Assembly (NCBI GenBank): GCA_019914945.1 | Contig: CM034109.1 | Span: 124,001 to 188,000, forward strand | DNA length: 64,000 bases | Reading direction: 5' to 3' | From: Typha latifolia | Taxonomy: Eukaryota > Streptophyta > Magnoliopsida > Poales > Typhaceae | In this document: positions 1 to 10,286 of the stretch, in pieces | Position numbering within the stretch: the first letter of the stretch is position 1 | Layout of the letters: every line of letters begins with the position of its first letter | Translations under genes and position numbers: made by a program | Notes under the pieces: generated by a model | What the model saw: the letters and a program-made list of their open reading frames with translations, nothing else | The model's database searches: none | Told to the model about the DNA's origin: nothing

Positions 1-1370
1 ATGCTTTTCGTTATGGCTTAGATTCTCAGTGTAGTTTAGAATGCATTTATTTACAAGGAAAAAACTAGGACTAAATGATTAAAGTTATAAGAGAAGAAAA
101 ATGCCCTAATTGTTTCTTTTCGAGTTTCAAAGGCTTGTCAAATTGTTTCTGCATGCTACATTGTCATGAGGTTAGTCAAATGTTCTTCGCATTACATAAT
201 CTCAAGTTGGATTGTGAATTACTGCATGCTGTTTAATGCTTGATGGAATATTAAAGTTAATGATCTTTAATTGTTCTAGGGAAAATACTTTTGAAAACTT
301 GATGAATATAAGATTGAATCTGGCAACAAATTCCTTCTGAGATAATTATTTTCTCTTTCATATATAAACAGATGTGCAAGAAAATGACCAGTTGATTCAA
401 TTATAGATACAACTATCCATGATTTAATATATACACCACTTTTACATAATTTTGTTTTGAAGTTGTTTCAATTCTTAACCTGATGTACATTGGCAAAATT
501 TTGGGTCTTCTTCATAGGTGCCTCTATAGCCATGATCTTAAAGCCTAGGAGAATAGGTGTTTTCTTTAAGGATATCTACTTATGAGCAAAGGATTCTGTT
601 GAATCTGGGATTGTACCAAACATTTTTTTATCAATGTGAGCATAATCAATGATTAATTTCATTAATTTGAGCTCTATCTTGACCTACATGTTGCAGAAAT
701 GTTCTTTTTAGCTTGTGCTTTTACAAAAACTAAACAACATTTATGGCTTGACTATTGCAGTTTCTCATTTATTTTATAAATTTCTTGTTCATCAATTGTT
801 ACTTAATATATGTGCATTTACGAAAGCAAGCTTCACTGGAAACTGGATTGAAAGTACATACCATATATGTACATCCTGTAACTTTATTGTTCATCAACAA
901 CCTTTGATTGTATTATGCTGCTACAGTAATAGGCAGATAATCTCATTAATTTGAGAATAAAACAGCCCATTGTTTTTGGCATGCATAGGCCTTCAGCACC
1001 GGGCTAGATCTCTATCGTCTGATATATGATGTTGTTGGTCACTCAAAAGATGAGAAATGAGGATTTTTTACAGCATGGGTTTGCATAAACATTCATAGAC
1101 TGGAATTTTATTTAGATAATCATTGTTTACATCTAATGTTTTAAAGTCTTATAGTTACTAAACACACAGCTTGGGCAATACCTGACATCTACATGTCAGC
1201 TAAATCCCAAAGTTTGGTGCTAATGAATCTCAACAAGTGCTTCAACCTATAAACCGTTGACATATTATGTCGAGATGGTTTATTTCTATATTATTTATGA
1301 GTGTGAAAATGATTGCTTGTGCAATCTTACATCTTGCCTAAATCCTTATAATTTTTGGCACCATCTACAG
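1..1370 (+). other. Probable intron upstream of the PP2C terminal exon
   Basis: This AT-rich stretch has no exon that I can support. It ends in a good 3' splice site (CTACAG at 1365-1370) directly before the PP2C-like last exon. I looked for the preceding PP2C exon here and did not find it, so the intron probably starts left of the window. Confidence 0.45.
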
Positions 1371-1498
1371 GTTTCACAACTGAAGAACTGATCCAAATAC
1401 CTGATGGAAGGAGGAGAAAGTATCATGATGACGTGACAGTTATTGTGATAATCCTTGGGAATAAGCAACGGACTTTGACAGCATCGACATCATCTTGA
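1371..1498 (+). CDS. Protein phosphatase 2C family protein, C-terminal exon (partial)
   Basis: Only the last coding exon is in the window. It begins after a CTACAG acceptor. Two bases (GT) complete the codon split with the previous exon, then 41 codons run to TGA at 1496-1498. The peptide contains GRRRKYHDDVTVIVIILG. The HDDVTVIV core is the final conserved strand of PP2C (PPM) Ser/Thr phosphatases, where the Asp pair helps bind the metal centre. A Ser/Thr-rich tail follows (TASTSS). The EELIQIPDGRRRKYHDD lead-in resembles the pyruvate dehydrogenase phosphatase-like plant PP2Cs, but one exon cannot give the subclade. The catalytic N-terminal part lies outside the window, so nothing can be said about activity. 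The short open frame running antisense to this exon is a shadow. Confidence 0.75.
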
Positions 1499-2624
1499 CT
1501 TGTTATCAAACTTCTAAATTTCTCTACCATTATTTTGAAAACATTTTCCAAGTTAGTTGAAAATATTATTAGCATTATATTGATTGTAAGAATAAAATGT
1601 AAACTCTTGTCTGAGATGTCTTTGAAGTGCACAGAATTGCAGAAGTTATAAATGTTGTTTGTTAAACATCAATTTGTCCATTTTGAGGGCAACAAATCCC
1701 TGGCTTGAATTTTGAATAAAATCGACCATCTTCCTCAATTTGAGCAAATATCCTCTGTATTTGTAGTTGTCTATTAATTTGATCACTATAGTCTTTTCCT
1801 CTAATAGTGAAATTTCAATGCATTTTCATCCTAGGAACCAATTTAGCTACTTTGATTGCAAAGAAAGTTTCTTTCTTGCCAAATTTGCGTACTTCCATAG
1901 CAGAGGTACAAAAATACGAACCAATTTAGCTACTTTGAGTGCAGTTTTAAGACTTGACTACAAGAAAGCAGGTGCGTGCTCTTCGATGCTTGAGTTGGTA
2001 CGATAAATTCTTTTAGCCAGCACTATGAGACGTTCTTGGTATCATTAATGCACTATATAGTATTGGTGGGTTTTCCAACAATTTCACTTCCAAATGCAGT
2101 GATACTTTGCGTTACTCTATTGAATATCTATACTTATTGCTGATATCAAGAAGTGTGTACTGGATGATTTGGTTTCGTTAGGAAATCCACTCAGTAGATG
2201 GCGACCTCCTCTTTGTGCCGAATAGCACCCGGATGAACTGGATCACACGAATCATCATAAAGATAAATCGCATATTATGTAATAACAAGGATCACATTAA
2301 TGGTGACCCAATGCTTTTCCTATAATGGTTGAGGAATAGGTCAGCACTGCTTCTTCTTTTTTTTTCTTTTTGGATAGGCTTCGTAAGCTATCGGTTTGTT
2401 GCTTGCTGAGCATAGTATTACTTCTCAGATATGCCTGATTACTTGTCGATTCTTGCTTGGGCATGCATAGATATAATTGCAACAAACACCTTGCTTCCTC
2501 GCCCCCATTTCTTGTTAAGAGCTGAAGGGAGGACCCCCACAGTCTCCCCTTGCAGTTCAACGACAGCATGTTTGCTCTTCAAATATCATTTATCACCACC
2601 AAAGTATGAAGGAAGTAGGAGAGG
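1499..2624. other. Intergenic, including the PP2C 3' flank
   Basis: AT-rich DNA with several short open frames that lack coding character. AATAAAA-like polyadenylation signals follow the PP2C stop (around 1591 and 1717). I see no gene. Confidence 0.5.
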
Positions 2625-2849
2625 ATGGATATCTTCATTCCAGAGGACTACGTCAACAAGCGCCAGGAGATGAAGAGGAAGCAGAGGCAAAAGCAGCAGC
2701 TCCAAACACAGATGGACAACACTGGCATGAACTTAGTCATCTCCCACGGCTTTCGCTTTCCCGAGAGCTCCAGTGAGCTCACGTTGGCCTCTCCTGATGC
2801 TGCTGCTGCAACTGCCACTGCCACCAAATTCCCAAAGGCAACGGTGTAG
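2625..2849 (+). CDS. Possible small protein, 74 aa, unrecognised
   Basis: An ATG-to-TAG frame encoding 74 residues. The start MDIFIPEDYVNKR is followed by a strongly basic, Gln-rich stretch (EMKRKQRQKQQ, residues about 15-25) and an Ala/Thr-rich tail. I see no signal peptide or membrane segment. The base composition is richer in GC than the flanks, which favours a real gene. An acidic-hydrophobic opening followed by a basic run resembles some small uncharacterised plant proteins, but I cannot assign a family. It lies about 0.6 kb upstream of LWD1 on the same strand. An antisense frame of equal length overlaps it, so coding status is uncertain. Confidence 0.4.
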   Translation: MDIFIPEDYVNKRQEMKRKQRQKQQLQTQMDNTGMNLVISHGFRFPESSSELTLASPDAAAATATATKFPKATV

Positions 2850-3466
2850 AAAAAGATGCGATGACTCAACATCTCTTTGACTGGCTGAAGCCTTACTAGA
2901 GAATTCTATGGGTTCTACTTCTACTTGGCATTATGTGTGACCAAAAATAAATGGCTCAATGGATTGTCCGTTCTTCCGACTAAATTCAGAACTCGTCATT
3001 AGACATATGAACATTTTTGCTTGGAGAAGGCATGCTTCACTCTGTGTCAGTGCTCAAGATTTCCTCAATTTTTTATCCGATGATGTGATTGTTCTCCTAA
3101 CATTTGGTAATTAATAATCTTAGGAGCTTTAGCAAGGAGTTATATATATATATATATATATAGATGTTGTGTATATTATTATTATTGGCAATAGTAATCA
3201 GTAGTGGAGAATACAACAGCTCCAACTCAGGCCCAAAAATGATGGAAGAGATAAGATGAGTAAGAGAATATCCCATGTGACGTGAGAACTGGACTACTAA
3301 TCCCTGGCCCGATAGGCGATAGCCCAAAACAAAATCCTGTTTTGGTGTTTTCCTATGCCAATTTGCCAAACCCCTCCTCATTATTAAGATTACGATAATA
3401 TAAACTAATATAAGACTTCCGGACTCTCACTCGAGATCGAGAGAGAGAGAGAGAGAGAGAGATTTC
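2850..3466. promoter_or_regulatory. Intergenic region and probable LWD1 promoter/5' UTR
   Basis: The stretch holds a (TA)n microsatellite at about 3141-3163. Just before the LWD1 ATG is a (GA)n tract at about 3439-3461, which probably lies in the 5' UTR. A TATA-like AATATAAAC sits near 3397-3405. GA tracts close to plant start codons are known binding sites for BASIC PENTACYSTEINE proteins, but a role here is inference. Confidence 0.4.
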
Positions 3467-4558
3467 ATGGGCGGGAGCGGCGTGGATCGAGAAACGGAGG
3501 GATCGGAGGAGCAGCAGAAGCGATCGGAGATCTACACATACGAGGCGCCATGGCACATCTACGCCATGAACTGGAGCGTCCGCCGGGACAAGAAGTACCG
3601 CCTCGCCATCGCCAGCCTCCTTGAGCAGTACCCTAACCGGGTCGAGATCGTCCAATTGGATGATTCCACCGGTGAGATCCGGTCCGACCCCTCACTCTCC
3701 TTCGAGCACCCTTACCCTCCCACCAAGGCCATGTTCGTCCCCGACCGCGACTGCCTCCGCCCTGACCTCCTCGCCACCTCCGCCGACTTCCTCCGCATCT
3801 GGCGCATCTCTTCTCCCGATGACGATGACGAAACCAACGGCAACGGCGGCGTCGAGCTCAAGTCGCTCCTCAACGGCAACCGCAACTCGGAGTTCTGTGG
3901 TCCCTTGACCTCGTTCGACTGGAACGAGGCGGAACCGCGTCGGGTGGGGACGTCGTCCATCGACACCACGTGCACCATCTGGGACATCGACCGGGAGGCC
4001 GTCGACACGCAGCTCATCGCCCACGATAAGGAGGTCTACGACATCGCCTGGGGCGGGGTTGGGGTCTTCGCCTCCGTATCGGCTGATGGCTCCGTCAGGG
4101 TTTTCGATCTCCGGGACAAGGAACACTCTACCATCATCTACGAGTCGGCCGACCCGCCCGATACGCCGCTCGTTCGCTTGGGGTGGAACAAGCAGGATCC
4201 GAGGTACATGGCCACCATCATCATGGATAGCCCTAAGGTGGTCGTGCTCGATATCCGCTTCCCGACCCTTCCGGTGGTCGAGCTCCAGCGCCACCAGGCC
4301 AGCGTCAACGCCATCGCGTGGGCGCCTCACAGTTCCTGCCACATTTGTACCGCTGGGGATGATTCCCAGGCACTCATCTGGGACCTCTCCTCTATGGGAA
4401 GTAGCGCCGGAGGACAGCAGCCAGCAGCCGAGGGTGGGCTTGATCCTATCCTCGCTTACACGGCCGGGGCAGAGATCGAGCAGCTGCAGTGGTCCTCTAC
4501 GCAGCCTGATTGGGTCGCCATCGCCTTCTCCACCAAGCTTCAGATTCTCAGGGTCTGA
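3467..4558 (+). CDS. LWD1: WD40 protein LWD1/LWD2 (LIGHT-REGULATED WD), circadian clock co-activator
   Basis: An intronless frame of 363 codons with a clean ATG right after a (GA)n leader. The N-terminus ([20 protein letters not shown]) and the C-terminus ([15 protein letters not shown]) match the LWD1/LWD2 branch of the TTG1/AN11 WD40 family. WD-type blocks ending in WDID, FDLR, LDIR and WDLS lie at about residues 150-178, 186-217, 236-265 and 277-310. In Arabidopsis, LWD1/2 are nuclear proteins that work with TCP20/22 to activate CCA1 and set clock period. This copy is slightly longer than Arabidopsis LWD1 (about 346 aa). The extra length lies in Gly/Asn-rich linkers near residues 120-137 and in a Ser/Gly/Gln loop near 311-322. 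The codons are very GC-rich, so long antisense and +1 frames overlap it; these are shadows. TTG1 itself was considered, but the sequence is clearly of the LWD type. Confidence 0.95.
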   Translation: MGGSGVDRETEGSEEQQKRSEIYTYEAPWHIYAMNWSVRRDKKYRLAIASLLEQYPNRVEIVQLDDSTGEIRSDPSLSFEHPYPPTKAMFVPDRDCLRPDLLATSADFLRIWRISSPDDDDETNGNGGVELKSLLNGNRNSEFCGPLTSFDWNEAEPRRVGTSSIDTTCTIWDIDREAVDTQLIAHDKEVYDIAWGGVGVFASVSADGSVRVFDLRDKEHSTIIYESADPPDTPLVRLGWNKQDPRYMATIIMDSPKVVVLDIRFPTLPVVELQRHQASVNAIAWAPHSSCHICTAGDDSQALIWDLSSMGSSAGGQQPAAEGGLDPILAYTAGAEIEQLQWSSTQPDWVAIAFSTKLQILRV

Positions 4559-6275
4559 TTCCTGTATGCAATCCACATCCCACCTCCTTTTAGATTAGAT
4601 CTGAGCTTCTAGCTAACTGGTTTGCTTCCTTATCAATCTAGCCTCTGCTGTTAATTTTTTGTTGATTTGCCTCTAGTTCTGGCAAATGTATCAGCATCTA
4701 AATCTCTTGTCATCTAATTACTGTATATCATCTATTGCTTGATTCCCACAGTGGGGAAGACTGCTTAACTGGATATCAACATCATAGTTCAGTTTAGCAT
4801 TTTCCATTTCCTTCGGTAGATATATTTATCTTAATTTTGAAGACTTCCGAGTAACAATTTGGGATGCTTTTTTAACTATATTATCAGTTACCACACATTG
4901 TGAAGGTTAAGAGCTATATATGCCATTCCATGTTAAACTTTTAACTAGTGGTGCCACGTCATCTAAATTGAGCAAGGAGAAAACCACAACAACAGAAAAA
5001 CGATACTTCTACAGCTCAATGATGCCTTATTTCCTGAAAGGCTTTTTTCTTAGTTTGCTCTAAATTCTTTTGAATGCCATATCAACTCCTCTTTATGCAT
5101 TTTACTTATAAAGCTTTATAGATTTGTTCGTTGAGTTAAAGCTAATAGGAAAGAGAATATATATTCCTTGTTTATTTGGTTATTTCCAAAGTTAGATTAA
5201 TAAAAGAGAGTTTAATTGATAGAATTGCCTTGTCTTCTCCTTTTACCCTCTTTCCTCTCGTCTAATACCTATCTTTGATGCACTAGATACTAGTGCCTCC
5301 TCTGTTTTTTTCTATAACTCTGTAATATCGAGACGCTAAGAGTAGAGAGACAGTAATATTTATTTTACCACGTTTTACCTTATCATTTAAGGTTTCATAT
5401 TATCCCCACAATGGATAATCGAAGCAGAAAGTGATACAAGTTAACCTGAAAGTGGCAGGTAAGAGAAAATCATAGATGGAGAAAATAGGTACATGAGGGC
5501 CAAATATAAATGGATGGAACTGGGGCAGGTTGGTGGTGCTAGTGAAGTCGACCTTAGGTGAGGAGAGCAGAATTACATAAGGGGTACTGTGAAATAAGTA
5601 GGGTTACTATTTGGAGCTTTTGTTAAAATCTTATGACTCACAATATCGATCCTGCATTGCAAAGCAAAAGGGCTTTATTATATTCCATCCTTGCATCTGG
5701 GGAAATAAAGGATATGAGCTATGTATATTCACAGAATAGATTGTAAACCTTTGACAGCAAAATTTAACACAATCAAGTTTAATATATCTATCTCTATGTA
5801 TGTTCAAGTAAATGGTTGAAGCACTAGTGCATAGGGATAAATCTCCTAGTATACTTAATGTTTTCATGATATGTTCCCTCTAAAACTGCAGACGAGCAAG
5901 TTTACATGGAAGACTCAACTATATAATGACTGATGATTTTCTGAGTTTCTCTTTGAAGGAAAAGAGGTTCTAATTTTTCTTCTACTTTGTCATGCCCAAT
6001 TTTGTCACTTGCTTCTTGTCATCTAGTTGAATCTAGTGAGTTGGATCTCAGTTAACTCAATAACCAAATATGATTTGAGTGTACTTTTGGACAGCTATAT
6101 ATATCTTTCGTCATTTTGTGCTATGATTATTCAGATAATGCAAAAGAAATTGGAAAACTTTTATGGTCTACAGCTTGGTCCACAGTAGGATCCTGACCAT
6201 GAGGATATAATATAATATAGCGAGGATACATGATGTGATGATGCGCACGAAATAAATAGAACGACTAAAATCAGC

Positions 6276-6526
6276 AATTATGCTAGGACCATAAGGAAAA
6301 TAATTGATATTTTTATAGGCAAGGTGATAAGTAAATGCTTTGGAGTCAAAGCTTGTATCTTATCTTCATCCTCCTAATACACCCAATCAGATATAAATAT
6401 ATTTTTATTTACTTAAAATTTGTTGAGATATTAGTGCTTAGTGCGTCATTCAAAAATGGTGGGCATGCTTTCTATAGGAGGGACAAAAGGATAATCTAAA
6501 TTATTTTTCTTCATCCTACTGCCTTA
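6276..6526 (+). repeat. Direct repeat, copy 1 (approx. 250 bp)
   Basis: This segment, starting AATTATGCTAGGACCATAAG and ending near CTTCATCCTACTGC, recurs in the same orientation at 8018-8268. Scattered substitutions separate the copies, but long identical blocks remain (for example GTCAAAGCTTGTATCTTATC). About 1.5 kb lies between them. This could be a decayed short LTR-type element or a simple segmental duplication. No clear TG...CA ends or target-site duplication were seen. Confidence 0.7.
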
Positions 6527-7303
6527 TGTATCTTCCTCATAGTTCTGTGTGAACTTGATGAACAACAGAGAACTGATGGAATATCTTCAAGCAGGAAAAG
6601 CAGTGCAACTTTCATTTGTCATTGAATCTGTCTAATAAAGCTTAATTTCTTCTCTTTGATAGACTTGGGTCTGAAGGATCTTGCTGGTATTGTCATGTCA
6701 AGCTTTTAGGCATCATTGATTCGAGATTGGAAGATATTTACATAAATTAAGGAAATATTCATCTTCCAACAAGGTGGAGAGGTTTGATCCTTTGAGTATT
6801 AGCTTACAAGAATAATTTTGTTTTGTGTAGAGGATCTCTCTTCTTTACTTGGTTGATGTGTGCATTGGCATAACTAGACAGGACATTGTTTCCATAACAT
6901 GTCAAATGGAACATGGAAAGTTTGTCAAGGATCATGAGAAAATGGAAGATCTGAGATGTGGTTACCTAGTATTGATATCTATGAAGAATTAAAACTTACG
7001 TTAGAAGTTCTTCAAATGATTAGAGGTCCAAGCTGGAGGAAAATTTCATAACTAATGATATAGTTAGAAAGTGGATTGAGGAGATAGGTTGAAATAAACA
7101 TCACAAAGGCACCTTCCTTCTTCAGGGGATATGTTTTATGGTGTTATACTATTACAATACTAAGATATCTGCTATTAAGATCTATATAAACTTGCAGACA
7201 TGTGACAGTATCACCTAGAGGAGATAACCTTATAATGCACTGTCTTGGTATTTACAGATGGTGAAGTTATGTCATGTAGTTGGACATGTTTCACTATAGA
7301 ACA

Positions 7304-7393
7304 TTGGGAGTAACAAAAACTGGAAGTTTGAGGAGGTAATGGACTTTGATTCCTATCCGCTTTTAGTAGATTTGTTGCACTAATGTGACCTTG
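7304..7393 (+). repeat. Inner direct repeat, copy 1 (approx. 90 bp)
   Basis: Starts with a GGGAGTAACAAAAACTGGAAG-like block and runs through GATTTGTTG. A diverged copy in the same orientation lies at 7474-7564. The pair is nested between the two 250-bp copies. Confidence 0.55.
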
Positions 7394-7473
7394 GAAACCT
7401 TTGATGATGCTTAGAGATGGCAAAATTAATCAATTATATCTCACGTTTAGATGTTGAGTATAGAAGGTTGGGA

Positions 7474-7564
7474 GCTGGGAGTAACAAAAGTTGGAAGCTT
7501 GAGGTGGTAATGGAGTTTGATTCCTCTTCATTCTGAGTGGATTTGTTGGACTTACATAACCTCC
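7474..7564 (+). repeat. Inner direct repeat, copy 2 (approx. 90 bp)
   Basis: Diverged duplicate of 7304-7393. It shares GGGAGTAACAAAA, TGGAAG, GGTAATGGA.TTTGATTCCT and GGATTTGTTG-like blocks. Confidence 0.55.
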
Positions 7565-8017
7565 TTCAATATCGAAGAACTGTCCTTGATCCACAGCTAA
7601 ATGAAAAGAACATATTACTTCAGTCTGTTGTGAGTTCATCATTGTGTGAAATTGTGTATGTCGTTGGTTTACAGATCAAGTTTTTTAAAGAGAATTTTCC
7701 CCAAGTGCTTTAGTCTTATCTTGTTCTTCGTATGGTCTCTCTGGAACTAGAGACATTTTACGCCAACTGACTGCTGCATTGTGAAGTCTTGATTGCTTGC
7801 TTGATGTAGGGGCCAGTGGTTCCCTGATATTTGAGGAAGTGGATATTTCGGATATGTGTAGTAGGAAACATGCTTATTCTCTTTACTTGTGGATGGTGAT
7901 GCATGCAATTTTCTTTCTCGGGTAATCAACAAGTTCTTTAAGAGCTACGCCACATTGTTTATGTTGAAGATATTGCTACATAACTACATAAAGTTGTAGA
8001 ATGAGATGGTGAACAGA

Positions 8018-8268
8018 AATTATGCTAGGACCATAAGGAAAATCATTGATCTTTGTATAGATGAGGTGATAAGTAAATGCTTGGGAGTCAAAGCTTGTAT
8101 CTTATCTTCATCCTCTTAATACTTCCAATCACCTATGAAGTTACTTTTGATTTACTTAAAACTGTTGAAATATTGGTGCTTAGTGCGTCCCTCAAAAATG
8201 GTGGGCATGCTTTCTATAGGTGGGACAAAAGGTTAACAGAGATTCTTTTTCTTCATCCTACTGCATTA
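8018..8268 (+). repeat. Direct repeat, copy 2 (approx. 250 bp)
   Basis: Second copy of 6276-6526, same orientation. It shares the segments around GGTGATAAGTAAATGCTT, TTAGTGCGTC and GGTGGGCATGCTTTCTATAG. Confidence 0.7.
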
Positions 8269-9672
8269 TAAATGCAAAACTAACTGCTGCCTTCTCTTGT
8301 ACTTTTCTTTAGTTTACTCTGTAAGTAGATGCTACCAGGAAAAGAGAACTTGATATTGTAAAACCAGTTGGATTACGATAATATTAACTCCTCCAGCCTT
8401 GTGGGATCAACTTATTTGTATTATGCAAAACAGGTAATTGTTACTTTTGAGGACTTATTGCATCAGCGATAGTTTGACCATATAAAATAATTAGCTCACA
8501 CAGCAGGTGATCCAATATAAATGGATAATCATGTTTCTCATTCTATAATTTATTGCAAAAAGTAGTCTGATATTTTTAAGGTTGTCAATATATATTTGTT
8601 CTGCTTACAGCAATTCAGCGGTTGTTAGAGCTGCTACCACAGTAGTTTAATATCAAATATCATTACTATCTGCCACCTTTACTATTCTTGAAATTCTTCC
8701 CTTTTGCATGTTAGCATCTCTGGTATGTCTACTTGTGCTGGCTCTAGTTCTTTAATCATGACCTTTCCCATATATTCAATGCTCAAGTCACCCATATGAG
8801 GTTCATATTTTCCAAATACGGTAACTCACTGACATAATATGTGCTCAATATACACTCTGAAATTCTTGTGGTGAAACTCTACATCTGTTCTGTTGGTATA
8901 TCCATGTTAAAGTAATGAACAATTTCTACACTTGATCATCTGCATTTTGGAAGTAATAGAAGGTATTCGATACAGGCAATTGTAGGCACAGGTTAGCATG
9001 ATACCTTTTATTGATCTGAAATGAGGTCAACTATGTTTTCGGATGGAGGTATCTGATATATGTGACAGTCTGCACAAGTTACCATTAGAAATTGCTTCTT
9101 TTTTTTTTCCTTCTTATCTCCCTGCGAGGTAATTCCTTATTTTATGTTTTGCATATTCGTTATAGATCAATATTTGCACATATCAGACTTTATCCATCTG
9201 AACTATATATACGTTGGCTGCTTGCACATCCCATTTCCAGTTGTGGATTCGTACTGTTTCTTGGATTCTTGAAACTTTGCCTGATTGTTTCCTGGAGTTG
9301 AAGCGACAAATGCTGTTGAACTTACTACCATTTAATTTAGGCAGTTTTGGGGTCTGTTTTGACTGAAACCATAACTTTTCATGCTATAGGAGGGACACTA
9401 TAGACATGCACCTAAGTCTAAGGTGTTGATGACATGTTACGAATAAGTCGAAATGCCCCTAAGAAAGTAATTGAAGAGCTCGACATCTTTGGGTTTTTTG
9501 ACCATGTACTCATGATATAAAACCTGTGCTGCTGTTGTTTTGGCTGATTTTGATGACCTGATGATCATTTAGTTGCTGAAGAATTAGAAGGAAAAATAGA
9601 ACAGAGGTGGTTGATCTGTATCTATGATATGTGATGCATATAAAAGTGATTACACTTGTCACGCCATGTCAT

Positions 9673-9678
9673 CACGTG
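9673..9678. promoter_or_regulatory. G-box (CACGTG) upstream of GAPA
   Basis: A perfect CACGTG lies about 530 bp before the GAPA start codon. G-boxes are bound by bZIP and bHLH factors such as HY5 and PIFs and are common in promoters of photosynthesis genes. That it controls GAPA is inference from position. Confidence 0.35.
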
Positions 9679-10133
9679 TTGTAATTCTCCGTCACCGATT
9701 AAAGTCACATATCTTATACATAAATATTTGATGTATTCCTTCCAATTATCTGTCTCGTCACATCAAAATTAAATTGAATAAACTTTCTCTCAGTGGTTCC
9801 GCGTGATTGTAGTGTCATAGGAAAGCTCAAAGCGGCGATCATGAACTTGTGGATATCCTCTTCTCGTGTGTCTCTGGCCTCACAAACAGAATGCATAGCT
9901 TAATAGTATGAAATAAGATTGAAAGAGAGAGAGTAGAAAAGGCCCATATGGAAGCCCAAGCCCAGGCCTGAACTAATGCAGGAGTCCACTCAGAAGTGGG
10001 TGATGGAGGGAAGAAGCATTGCCAGCCATACGTTGATGGATATGCTATCCGTAATCTCATCTCATCTCTTCTCCCTCCTCTCAATTCCCACTCTTTCTAC
10101 ACACCACAAACCTTTTGTTATCGTCTTTGGGAT

Positions 10134-10142
10134 CATATAAAC
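10134..10142 (+). promoter_or_regulatory. Likely TATA box of GAPA
   Basis: CATATAAAC lies about 70 bp upstream of the GAPA ATG. It would place the transcription start near 10165 and give a short leader of about 40 nt. Confidence 0.45.
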
Positions 10143-10208
10143 CCACACACATCTCTTCTGCTGCTGCCGCTTCACACTCTTCCCTTCGATCCATCCAACA
10201 ACCATCCC

Positions 10209-10250
10209 ATGTCGTCGGCTACGCTTCTAGTAGCCAATGCCTCTCTTCAG

Positions 10251-10286
<36 letters not shown>

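Larger units (their letters stand above)
4559..9672. other. Long intergenic region with repeat copies
   Basis: About 5 kb of AT-rich DNA between LWD1 and the GAPA promoter. I found no intact gene. It includes the LWD1 3' flank and a region at about 6.3-8.3 kb built from duplicated segments, which are listed separately. Open frames here are under 85 codons and do not resemble known proteins. Confidence 0.6.

Noticed and set aside
3467..4558. TTG1 as identity of the WD40 gene
   Set aside because: N- and C-terminal sequences match the LWD1/2 branch and not TTG1.
3692..4576. 294-codon reverse frame opposite LWD1
   Set aside because: Shadow of the GC-rich LWD1 coding sequence; no family resemblance, while the forward frame is clearly LWD1/2.
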